DNA of 6,434 nucleotides, taken from NCBI GenBank assembly GCA_947627685.1, contig CANQWZ010000070.1:1-6434 (forward strand), written 5' to 3'. Both the position numbers and the translations under genes were made by a program. Below are positions 1 through 6,385 of the stretch, one piece after another. Below the pieces are notes generated by a model. It made no database searches and was not told where the DNA came from. It saw only the letters and a program-made list of their open reading frames with translations. The first letter of the stretch is position 1; each line of letters starts with the position of its first letter. Origin of the DNA: an uncultured Bacilli bacterium. GTDB lineage: Bacteria > Bacillota_I > Bacilli_A > ML615J-28 > CAG-313.

Positions 1-713
1 ATAAACAAGATGTTAGTGGTATCAATTTTTAAACATTCTTGATAAGGATGTTTTCTACCACCTTGCGGAGGTACATTTACCGTGCTTCCTTCGATGATTT
101 TTAAAAGGGCATTTTGTACTCCTTCCCCTGAAACATCTCTTGTAATGGAAGGATTTTCACTTTTACGAGCAAGTTTATCAAATTCATCGATAAAAACAAT
201 GCCCCTTTCGGCTAGTTCTATATCGTAATCAGCGTTTTGAATCAACCTTAATAAAATATTTTCAACATCTTCACCTACATAACCTGCCTGGGTATATACC
301 GTTGCATCACAAATAGCAAGTGGTACTTTTAAAATTTTAGCCATTGTTTTGGCTAAATGCGTTTTGCCAGTGCCAGTTGGTCCTATCATTAAAATATTAG
401 ATTTTTCAAGATTAAGTTTAGGATTATTAATTCGTAAATAATGTAAATATAAGGCCACTGATAAAATCTTCTTAGCTTCTTTTTGCCCTATTACTTCTTT
501 ATTTAGTAAATTATAAATCATTTTAGGTGATATGTCTTCTATGCTAATTTGTTTTTTTATTTTTTCATTTGCGAGGCTAACTTTTGTTTTGGCAATTAAT
601 TTATGATATAAATCAAGGCAATCAAAACAAATGCAAGCATTTAAGCCCTCGATTCCTAAATTATCAATATTAATTTCATTATTACAAAACGAACAATATT
701 TTACTTTGGCCAT
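1..713 (-). CDS. clpX: ATP-dependent protease ATP-binding subunit ClpX (N-terminal part, cut by window edge)
   Basis: ClpX is the AAA+ unfoldase that recognises tagged or damaged cytoplasmic proteins and threads them into the ClpP peptidase. I translated 237 codons from ATG at 713-711; the gene continues past position 1. An N-terminal zinc-binding domain is visible, with Cys7/Cys10 and Cys29/Cys32 at the usual 18-residue separation. It is followed by Walker A GPTGTGKT (111-118), the GYVG pore loop (144-147), Walker B with IDEFDK (175-180), the pore-2 segment ARKSENPSITRDVSGEG (182-198) and the RKH loop (220-222) inside PPQGGRKHP. This combination is diagnostic for ClpX rather than other Clp ATPases. 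The IGF-type ClpP-docking loop, sensor 2 and the C-terminal domain lie outside the window, so ClpP partnership cannot be confirmed here. The gene starts 51 nt after the tig stop, and its Shine-Dalgarno sits in a hairpin (724-746). No separate promoter is evident, so co-transcription with tig is likely. Confidence 0.97.
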   Translation of the reverse strand, partial: MAKVKYCSFCNNEINIDNLGIEGLNACICFDCLDLYHKLIAKTKVSLANEKIKKQISIEDISPKMIYNLLNKEVIGQKEAKKILSVALYLHYLRINNPKLNLEKSNILMIGPTGTGKTHLAKTMAKILKVPLAICDATVYTQAGYVGEDVENILLRLIQNADYDIELAERGIVFIDEFDKLARKSENPSITRDVSGEGVQNALLKIIEGSTVNVPPQGGRKHPYQECLKIDTTNILF

Positions 714-723
714 ATAATAATCA

Positions 724-746
724 CGCTCCATAATTATTATGGAGCG
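724..746 (-). promoter_or_regulatory. Perfect hairpin enclosing the clpX Shine-Dalgarno
   Basis: On the minus strand, arms CGCTCCATAA (746-737) and TTATGGAGCG (733-724) are perfectly complementary over 10 bp (five G-C, five A-T), with a 3-nt TAA loop. The 3' arm contains GGAG (729-726), the only evident ribosome binding site for clpX, 12 nt before its ATG. When folded, the hairpin would hide this site. What follows the stem is TGATTATTAT, not a U-run, so it does not look like an intrinsic terminator. It could be a translational switch (possibly heat-melted), an mRNA processing or stability element after tig, or an incidental structure. The structure is seen directly; the role is inferred. Confidence 0.6.
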
Positions 747-764
747 AATTATCTTTTTTATGAT

Positions 765-2081
765 TTAATTTTTTGTTGTTTTAGTAATAGCCGTCTCTTT
801 TAATAACGCAACTACTTTTTTCGCTCTAACTTGATATGCTACATCAGTAGCTTTATATTGTTTTTTAACGTCTGCTAATTTTTTATCAAGATCATCGCCT
901 GATTGGGCTTTCGCAAGTTCAAGATATTCGTTTGCAATTTCTTCTTCACTTGCCTCAATATTTTCAAGCTCAATAATTTTTTCAAATACCAATTCTTGTA
1001 AATAAGTTTTGCGAAGGTATGCTTCAGCGTCTTTTTTAAAAGCATCCATTGAAGGAATACCACTATATTGTAATAATACTTCAACTGGTATTTTATAATA
1101 TTCTTTAGCTTGCATTTCAAGACGTTTTACTTCATTTTCCACACCATGTCTAATTAATGATTCAGGAAATTCAGCCTTTGATCCTTCACAAACCATATTA
1201 ACTAAAGTGTTAACTAAATGATTTTCAGCTTCTTTGGCTTTACGATCTTTAAGTTCGGCCTTAACATGTTCAAGGTATTCATCTTTAGTTTTAACATTTT
1301 CAATTTCAAGTTCTTCTACTAATTCATCGGTAAGTTCAGGAATAACTTTTTCTTTTACTTCATGTACTTTGACTTTGAAAGTAGCATCTTTACCTGCTAA
1401 ATCTTTTTGATAATCTTTAGGGAAGGTTACTTTTACTTCTACTTCATCGTTTGATTTAGTACCGATAAGTTGATCTTCAAAACCAGGAATAAAAGCTTTT
1501 GAACCAAGTTCAAGCGGATAATTTTCAGCCTTACCACCCTCGAAAGCAACATCATCCACAAAACCTTCAAAATCAATAACAACTGTATCACCAACTTGAG
1601 CAGGAGAATCTTTTATGACATTTTCGGCTTTATTACTTAAAACCTTTTTAACTTCTTCATCAACATCTTTTTTAGTAACTTTAGTTGAAAGAGGCTTTAC
1701 TTCAAGGCCTTTATATGTGCCTAATTGAACTTCAGGCCAAACATCAACTGTAGCTGTGTAAGTAAAACCGGAACCTTTTTTTAGCATACTATAATCTAAA
1801 TCAATTTTAGGTTCATCAGTAGGAATAACTTTGGCTTCCATTACGGCTTTAGGATAAGTGTCATTAAAAACGATATCTAAAGCTTCTTGATATAAACTTT
1901 CAATACCATATCGTTGTAAAAAGATGGCTTTTGGCATTTTGCCAGGTCTAAAACCATCAGCTTTAATGGTTTTTACAACTTTTTCAAAAGCCTTATCAAG
2001 CGCATCATCAAATTGACTAGCTGTTACTTCGATTATTAACTTAACACTATTTTCGCTTAAGTGTTCTACATTTTCACTCAT
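765..2081 (-). CDS. tig: Trigger factor, ribosome-associated chaperone / prolyl isomerase
   Basis: Trigger factor binds at the ribosomal exit tunnel and helps nascent cytoplasmic proteins fold. The protein is 438 aa, close to the usual 425-435. The N-terminal ribosome-binding domain (about 1-115) carries the signature GFRPGKMP at residues 43-50, matching the family's GFRxGxxP ribosome-docking loop in position and sequence. An FKBP-type PPIase domain spans about 163-247 (GDTVVIDFEGF at 164-174, IPGFEDQLIG at 198-207). The remaining Lys/Glu-rich helical part is the SurA-like substrate-binding region. I chose ATG at 2081 because AAGGAG lies 9 nt upstream; an in-frame TTG at 2099 would start upstream of and overlap that ribosome binding site. 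The gene has its own strong promoter at 2127-2155 and is followed by clpX, the usual Firmicutes pairing of chaperone and unfoldase. Confidence 0.97.
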   Translation of the reverse strand: MSENVEHLSENSVKLIIEVTASQFDDALDKAFEKVVKTIKADGFRPGKMPKAIFLQRYGIESLYQEALDIVFNDTYPKAVMEAKVIPTDEPKIDLDYSMLKKGSGFTYTATVDVWPEVQLGTYKGLEVKPLSTKVTKKDVDEEVKKVLSNKAENVIKDSPAQVGDTVVIDFEGFVDDVAFEGGKAENYPLELGSKAFIPGFEDQLIGTKSNDEVEVKVTFPKDYQKDLAGKDATFKVKVHEVKEKVIPELTDELVEELEIENVKTKDEYLEHVKAELKDRKAKEAENHLVNTLVNMVCEGSKAEFPESLIRHGVENEVKRLEMQAKEYYKIPVEVLLQYSGIPSMDAFKKDAEAYLRKTYLQELVFEKIIELENIEASEEEIANEYLELAKAQSGDDLDKKLADVKKQYKATDVAYQVRAKKVVALLKETAITKTTKN

Positions 2082-2090
2082 ATTTTTAAT

Positions 2091-2096
2091 CTCCTT
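2091..2096 (-). promoter_or_regulatory. Ribosome binding site of tig (decides the start)
   Basis: AAGGAG on the minus strand lies 9 nt before ATG 2081. It falls inside the six-codon extension that a TTG start at 2099 would give, so it supports the ATG start and the 438-aa product. Confidence 0.85.
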
Positions 2097-2126
2097 CAAT
2101 CATTTTTTAATATTTCATGCTAGATA

Positions 2127-2155
2127 ATTATACTAAATTTTGTCTTTTTTAGCAA
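2127..2155 (-). promoter_or_regulatory. Sigma-A type promoter of tig(-clpX)
   Basis: On the minus strand, -35 TTGCTA (2155-2150) and -10 TATAAT (2132-2127) are separated by exactly 17 nt. The -10 is perfect consensus. The expected transcription start is near 2120, giving a leader of roughly 40 nt before the tig ATG. I found no terminator between the preceding lipoprotein gene (stop at 2166-2168) and this promoter, so read-through from upstream is also possible. No CIRCE or CtsR-type heat-shock operator is visible around it. Confidence 0.8.
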
Positions 2156-2165
2156 GTTATAGGCT

Positions 2166-3971
2166 TTATTCGTATTTTGATAAAACATATTCTTCCACAA
2201 AGCGTAAAGGTGCAGGTCCACAATCGAGAATGTATTGGTGGAAAGTTTGATAGTCAAACGCGCTACCTGCTAATTCCCTTGCTTTAAGTTGCATATCTTT
2301 AATTTTAAAGTAAGTGAAAAAGTAGGTTTGATAGTTATTAGGTATTTCGATTAATTGTTCATATGCGGCTTTAATTGTTGCATCACTAGCATTTTCATTT
2401 AAGTATTGACGAATAAAACTAGCAAATTGACTAAGATCCCAGCCATCATAATGAATACCCATATCCATTCTTGAATATAAGGCACCATTATATTCTTCTT
2501 GGAAAATTAAATAATCCACAAAATTATCCGAATACTTTCCTCTTAAAAGTTCAAAACTAAAAATTTCGGTATAAGTTGCCCAGCCCTCACTATAGCCTGA
2601 AGATCTTAAGACTTTTCTAATAATATTAACATCTTGATTTTTAAAATAAACATTTTGATATAAGTGACCAGGATAGCCTTCATGCGCAAGGGTTGAATAT
2701 AAATAGTTATAATCAAGCTTGCCAGTATCATCTGTGATATCCGCATTATTTAAATAAATAAATTCTTCACTGAGATTGTCAATCGCACTTGTCATATAAG
2801 CAGCAGGACTAAAATTATCTTCCATAGCTTTATCAATATACTTTACCGTAATTTTAGGTTTAGTCGTAAGCGGTGGAAAATATTCATCAAAAGCTGTTTG
2901 ATAATAAGCAAGTTGCGCTTCAGGGGTAGTATTCATTATTTGATAATCCATAACTTCATTTCTAAAATTATCATCATACCTTGCAAGATTTTGAAAATAT
3001 TCTAATTGCTTTTCATAAATGGCAATTTTACCATCAATATATTTAATCGCATCATCAACAGATATTTTATAACCAACTGTATCTTGAAAATCAATTTCAT
3101 AATATTGTTTGCCAATGGCATTACCCTTTTGATCATAATAATGGGCAAGACCCATATTATTAGTAGCACGCCCCTTTAGTTTAGGTAGTTCTTCTAAAAC
3201 ATAGCGGTATCCTTCAATTAAAGGACCATTTACTTTAGCAATATTCGCATTTTTATAAGTTTCTTTTTCGGCTTCATCTAAAAAAGTACATTCATCAATT
3301 TTTTTGTTAACCGAAGTTATCATAAAATGTTCGCTTGCGTCAACTTTGGAAATGAAATTTTGGCACTGACCAACAACTTTATCGATAACAAAATCAGGCA
3401 TACCATAACCTTTATCAGCTTTGGTAATTTCAAAATCAACATATGTTTTAAAAGTATCAGGTATTAAATCAAGAAATTTAAGATAGTTTTCAATATCAAG
3501 TTTCGTCCTAAATTTATACTCAACAAGTAGTAGTGGTAGTTGAGCTTGATAACCTAAATATGAACCTAAATAATTATTACTCAAATAACTCATTTCTGAG
3601 GTTTTAGCATTAATATTATCAAGTAAATCAACAATTATATTATAAGTCATTTTTTGATCATCATTTAATTTTTCATAATCATATCTTTTTACTTGACCAA
3701 TAGTTAAATTAATCATTGCTTTTTGCATTTCGGTAGTAACACCAGGGGTAGGTAGGGATGGTTCATAGTGTTCTAAACCAAAATTTTCGGGATGTTCAAA
3801 TAAAAAATTAGAAGTTAATTCATCAGAACCTACTAAAAGTTCGAAAATGTTTTGGGTAAAATCATCAAAAGTGCTAGGATCTAATTCACCTTCACATGAT
3901 GTACAACTACTTCCTAAAAGTGTTACTGCTATAATAGCTATTACTAAACATATTCTTTTAATAAATTTCAT
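2166..3971 (-). CDS. DUF885 family putative zinc metallopeptidase, predicted lipoprotein
   Basis: The protein is 601 aa and is probably anchored to the outer face of the membrane. Residues 1-22 form a signal peptide (basic MKFIKR, then a hydrophobic stretch) ending in LGSSC with lipidation candidate Cys23; a second Cys follows at 26. The C-terminal half matches the DUF885 pattern as I recall it: HEGYPGH (430-436), SEGWATYTE (461-469), DMGIHYDGW (503-511) and FHQYILDCGPAPL (577-589). His430, His436 and Glu462 are the likely metal ligands, and Glu431 the likely catalytic base of a gluzincin-like site. The family is thought to hold metal-dependent peptidases; the substrate here is unknown. The family's usual PGQA-type motif before the last helices appears as PNNY (544-547). 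A strong AAAGGAGG lies 5 nt before the ATG. The gene starts 14 nt after the phosphopantetheinyl transferase stop, so the two form an operon. Confidence 0.87.
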   Translation of the reverse strand: MKFIKRICLVIAIIAVTLLGSSCTSCEGELDPSTFDDFTQNIFELLVGSDELTSNFLFEHPENFGLEHYEPSLPTPGVTTEMQKAMINLTIGQVKRYDYEKLNDDQKMTYNIIVDLLDNINAKTSEMSYLSNNYLGSYLGYQAQLPLLLVEYKFRTKLDIENYLKFLDLIPDTFKTYVDFEITKADKGYGMPDFVIDKVVGQCQNFISKVDASEHFMITSVNKKIDECTFLDEAEKETYKNANIAKVNGPLIEGYRYVLEELPKLKGRATNNMGLAHYYDQKGNAIGKQYYEIDFQDTVGYKISVDDAIKYIDGKIAIYEKQLEYFQNLARYDDNFRNEVMDYQIMNTTPEAQLAYYQTAFDEYFPPLTTKPKITVKYIDKAMEDNFSPAAYMTSAIDNLSEEFIYLNNADITDDTGKLDYNYLYSTLAHEGYPGHLYQNVYFKNQDVNIIRKVLRSSGYSEGWATYTEIFSFELLRGKYSDNFVDYLIFQEEYNGALYSRMDMGIHYDGWDLSQFASFIRQYLNENASDATIKAAYEQLIEIPNNYQTYFFTYFKIKDMQLKARELAGSAFDYQTFHQYILDCGPAPLRFVEEYVLSKYE

Positions 3972-3976
3972 GTTAT

Positions 3977-3984
3977 CCTCCTTT
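3977..3984 (-). promoter_or_regulatory. Strong ribosome binding site of the DUF885 lipoprotein gene
   Basis: AAAGGAGG on the minus strand lies 5 nt before ATG 3971. It is the strongest Shine-Dalgarno in the window and falls entirely within the 14-nt gap after the upstream gene's stop codon (3988-3986). The second gene of this operon can therefore be translated on its own account. Confidence 0.85.
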
Positions 3985-3985
3985 G

Positions 3986-4561
3986 TTATTTACTAGTTAA
4001 ATTAATAATTTCAACATCTTCTTTGTTAAAGGTATAGTATGAGAGCCAAAGTTCTTTTTTGCCAAGCTTTAATTTAAGACTTTTAGCACCATTATCTAAT
4101 CTTAACCTTTTTTTAGGGTATCCTAATAGTTGATCATCGTGCTTTAATTTAGCTTCAAAGCTACAAAAAGCTTGGTAAAAGGCATCTAGTTTAGATATGT
4201 TTTCATTTAATTTAGTGCAAAATAGTTTATCAATTAGTAAATCTAAATTAGAAAGATCCTTTAACTCTTCAATATCTAAGCCAACATTATCTTCACTTAA
4301 CAAAACAGCACAAAAAGAACCACTATGACTTATGCTAAAACAAATTTCTTTAGTAAGAGGCTTCCCATTTTTACTAAAGGTTAAATCTAGCGTCTTTAAA
4401 TCATAACCTTCTTTATTTAACGCCTCTACTAGAAGCATCCAAGCATTAATTGATGAAGATGGGCTTTTTTTCTTTGCAAGATGTTTTTTTAAAATATCAG
4501 GGATTTTAGTCTCATCTATAATAGCATTATTATCTATTTCTTTAATATATATTTTTAACAT
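3986..4561 (-). CDS. Sfp-type 4'-phosphopantetheinyl transferase, small and divergent
   Basis: This superfamily transfers the phosphopantetheine arm of coenzyme A to a serine of acyl, peptidyl or aryl carrier proteins in the cytoplasm. The 191-aa product is short for the Sfp type (usually about 220-240). It shows the conserved elements in order: NGKP (65-68); FSISHSG (75-81) with the CoA-contacting His79; VGLDIEE (93-99) with metal ligands Asp96 and Glu98; and FCSFEAKLK (132-140), corresponding to the (W/F)xxKExxxK motif with Glu136 and Lys140 kept. The Lys normally before that Glu is Phe135 here. The carrier protein is not in the window; it may be the fatty-acid ACP or an unseen pathway. Translation probably starts at ATG 4561 after GGTGAT. 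Two promoters lie upstream, and the gene shares an operon with the DUF885 lipoprotein gene. The superfamily call is secure; the substrate is not. Confidence 0.88.
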   Translation of the reverse strand: MLKIYIKEIDNNAIIDETKIPDILKKHLAKKKSPSSSINAWMLLVEALNKEGYDLKTLDLTFSKNGKPLTKEICFSISHSGSFCAVLLSEDNVGLDIEELKDLSNLDLLIDKLFCTKLNENISKLDAFYQAFCSFEAKLKHDDQLLGYPKKRLRLDNGAKSLKLKLGKKELWLSYYTFNKEDVEIINLTSK

Positions 4562-4564
4562 AAA

Positions 4565-4570
4565 ATCACC
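4565..4570 (-). promoter_or_regulatory. Atypical ribosome binding site of the phosphopantetheinyl transferase gene
   Basis: GGTGAT on the minus strand lies 3 nt before ATG 4561. It has no GGAG core. It can pair with AUCACC, the 5' part of the conserved anti-Shine-Dalgarno region of 16S rRNA, which suits a start codon this close. No better site lies within range. Confidence 0.6.
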
Positions 4571-4583
4571 ATATTACACTTAT

Positions 4584-4612
4584 ATTATATCACATATTTT
4601 CTTTAATGCTAA
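4584..4612 (-). promoter_or_regulatory. Proximal promoter P2 of the transferase-lipoprotein operon
   Basis: On the minus strand, -35 TTAGCA (4612-4607) is followed after 17 nt by -10 TATAAT (4589-4584), with an extended -10 TGA (4592-4590) directly before it. The -35 is weak but the extended -10 compensates. The expected start is near 4577, giving a very short leader of about 16 nt. Confidence 0.7.
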
Positions 4613-4631
4613 TTAGTTTTACTTTTTTATT

Positions 4632-4660
4632 ATTATATCAATTTTTTTACAAAAATGCAA
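4632..4660 (-). promoter_or_regulatory. Distal promoter P1 of the transferase-lipoprotein operon
   Basis: On the minus strand, -35 TTGCAT (4660-4655), a 17-nt spacer and -10 TATAAT (4637-4632) again carry the extended -10 TGA. This is the better of the two promoters by consensus match. It lies 48 nt upstream of P2 and directly after the transporter gene's terminator. The expected start is near 4625, with a leader of about 64 nt. Confidence 0.75.
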
Positions 4661-4667
4661 GTTATGT

Positions 4668-4700
4668 AAAAAAGGCTTGACTAATTACTAATCAAACCTT
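4668..4700 (-). terminator. Intrinsic terminator of the transporter gene
   Basis: On the minus strand, GGTTTGA (4698-4692) pairs with TCAAGCC (4680-4674), with one G-U. The stem extends inward through TTAG/TTAG with two further G-U pairs to a TAA loop, and is directly followed by six T (4673-4668). The stem begins within or right beside the TAA stop codon (4701-4699). It separates the transporter transcript from promoter P1 of the next operon. Confidence 0.85.
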
Positions 4701-6336
4701 ATTTATTTTCAATATTCATCATCGTATCCGCAATATAATTTAAATGGTCACCAGCTCTTTCCAAATTGGAAATTAAATTAATGAAAACACCACTACTTTG
4801 GGGTTTGCATAAACCATCTTCTAAACGTTTAATATGATCACTTATAAGGGTGCTACGCATTTCATCAATTGCCTCTTCTATTTCTTTTACATCTTTTATT
4901 AAATTATAATCACCATATAACATAATTTTTTTGATGTTTTCAAATTGTTTTTTTAGCATCTCTTGTAGCCTTTTAATCGATTCATTAACGGATGAAGAAA
5001 ATTCGATGGTGTTATTAACAACAAAATTGGTATATTTTAGCATGTTGTCCGCAATTTCAGCTTCTCTGATAAAGTCATTTAAACTATGATGAAGGGCCGA
5101 AATAATTTTTTCATCTTTTATGGTTACTTCCCCTGATGAAACTTTAACTAAGTAAGCAATGATTTCTTCATTAATAGTATTTATATCGCTAAGTCTTTTT
5201 TTGATGTTTTCTTCACTACTTAAATTTTTATTAATAAAGTCAGTGATGGTTAAATCTAAAGTCTGCATAGCCTCTTCACCAAGTAAAACAGTTTCCTTAA
5301 TAGCTTGGGAAATAGCAATACTAGGACTTTTTAAAAGTCTTTCATCTAGATAAGTTGTTTTAGTTGGTTCTTTTTTGTCTTTAATGAGTAGTTTCGAAAG
5401 TTTAACAAAAACATTAATAAAGCCAACAAATAAAAGCGTTGATACAACATTAAATAAAGTATGGAACATCGCAATCTGGGTTGATGCTTCACTAAAGAGT
5501 CTTTGTAAAACATCACTCATAAAAGTAGGCCAAATGAGTAAAATAATCATAAAAAGAAGGCTACCAAAAACATTAAATAATAAGTGTATTAAACTGGCTC
5601 TTCTAGCATTAACACCTGCGCCAACCGATGATAACAAAGCCGTAACGCAAGTACCAATATTAGTACCAAGCACCACGAATAAAATGGCATTAGGACTATT
5701 ACCAATACTTATGCCAACACCAACCATGGAAATTAAAATGGTCGTAACCGCCGCTGAACTTTGAACTAGTGCCGTTATTAAAGCCCCAAGTAAAAGTAAG
5801 ATTATGGGGTTATTAATATTATTTAAAACCGCAATTATTTGTTCTGATTCTTTAAATACAGCCATTGAATCAGACATTAAGTTTAAAGAAATAAAAATAA
5901 TTCCGATCCCCGCAAGCACTAAACCTATTGTTTTGGTTTTATCTTTTTTAGCAAGCATATTGATAAAAATACCAATAAAAGCTAAAATGGCAATGTAACT
6001 AACAATATTAAAACTATTTAAAGCTACAATTTGGGCCGTAATAGTTGTTCCAATATTGGCCCCCATAATCATCGCCGTAGCTTGAAACAAATCCATTACC
6101 CCCGCATTAACAAAACCTACAATCATTACGGTAGTCGCACTAGAACTTTGAATAATTGCGGTCACTAAAGCACCAATCCCGACACTGATAAAACGATTTT
6201 TAGCAGTTCGATTAAAGATTTTTTTAAACTTTGAACTGGCTAATTTTTCAATATTTTCCGATAAAACCTTAAAACCAATGAGAAAGGCTCCCATGCCACC
6301 CAAAAGTTCGATAATAGCTAGAATCATTTCATTCAT
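4699..6336 (-). CDS. Na+/phosphate cotransporter family protein with C-terminal PhoU-like domain
   Basis: This is a 545-aa inner-membrane protein of the Na/Pi cotransporter (NptA/YjbB-like) family, moving phosphate with sodium; bacterial relatives with a PhoU tail have been linked to phosphate export. Two inverted-repeat transport units are visible. The first has QSSSATT (63-69) and GANIGTT (92-98); the second has QSSAAVT (192-198) and GTNIGTCVT (224-232). Hydrophobic helices fill about the first 325 residues. A helical, charged PhoU-like region follows (about 340-545), ending in a PhoU-type ERAGDH (526-531). I chose ATG 6336 because GGAG lies 6 nt upstream. An in-frame GTG at 6366 would start four bases upstream of the -10 hexamer (6357-6362) and could not be on the transcript. 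The gene is monocistronic, with its own promoter and terminator. The direction of transport cannot be read from sequence. Confidence 0.93.
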   Translation of the reverse strand: MNEMILAIIELLGGMGAFLIGFKVLSENIEKLASSKFKKIFNRTAKNRFISVGIGALVTAIIQSSSATTVMIVGFVNAGVMDLFQATAMIMGANIGTTITAQIVALNSFNIVSYIAILAFIGIFINMLAKKDKTKTIGLVLAGIGIIFISLNLMSDSMAVFKESEQIIAVLNNINNPIILLLLGALITALVQSSAAVTTILISMVGVGISIGNSPNAILFVVLGTNIGTCVTALLSSVGAGVNARRASLIHLLFNVFGSLLFMIILLIWPTFMSDVLQRLFSEASTQIAMFHTLFNVVSTLLFVGFINVFVKLSKLLIKDKKEPTKTTYLDERLLKSPSIAISQAIKETVLLGEEAMQTLDLTITDFINKNLSSEENIKKRLSDINTINEEIIAYLVKVSSGEVTIKDEKIISALHHSLNDFIREAEIADNMLKYTNFVVNNTIEFSSSVNESIKRLQEMLKKQFENIKKIMLYGDYNLIKDVKEIEEAIDEMRSTLISDHIKRLEDGLCKPQSSGVFINLISNLERAGDHLNYIADTMMNIENK

Positions 6337-6342
6337 ATAACG

Positions 6343-6346
6343 CTCC
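6343..6346 (-). promoter_or_regulatory. Ribosome binding site of the transporter gene (decides the start)
   Basis: GGAG (in ATGGAGCG) on the minus strand lies 6 nt before ATG 6336. Together with the promoter just upstream, it rules out the longer GTG-initiated reading at 6366. Confidence 0.8.
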
Positions 6347-6356
6347 ATTATTAATA

Positions 6357-6385
6357 ATTTTATCACATTTTTATTTTTTTTACAA
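6357..6385 (-). promoter_or_regulatory. Sigma-A type promoter of the transporter gene
   Basis: On the minus strand, -35 TTGTAA (6385-6380) and -10 TAAAAT (6362-6357) are 17 nt apart, with an extended -10 TGA before the hexamer. Transcription should start near 6350, leaving only about 14 nt before the ATG at 6336. I see no Pho box or other operator that I can support. The remaining stretch to 6434 shows no gene. Confidence 0.75.

Noticed and set aside
724..759. Hairpin plus T-run (754-759) as a plus-strand terminator
   Set aside because: The T-run begins 7 nt after the stem rather than directly after it, and no plus-strand gene lies upstream to need a terminator.
875..1120. 81-codon minus-strand reading frame inside tig
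   Set aside because: It lies wholly within the trigger factor gene in another frame, is Lys/Leu-rich low-complexity translation, and has no ribosome binding site of note. It is a shadow.
2118..2154. Inverted repeat TGCTA/TAGCA flanking the tig -10 region as an operator
   Set aside because: Only 5 bp per arm over a long gap, one arm overlapping the -35; expected by chance in AT-rich DNA.
5159..5998. Three plus-strand reading frames (5159-5353, 5375-5764, 5804-5998) opposite the transporter gene
   Set aside because: All are antisense to a well-supported membrane protein gene, and their hydrophobic or Ser/Thr-rich content mirrors the transporter codons. No family resemblance.
4699..6366. GTG start at 6366 for the transporter
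   Set aside because: It would begin upstream of the -10 hexamer of the gene's own promoter and add a ten-residue tail that lacks a ribosome binding site; ATG 6336 has GGAG at 6 nt.
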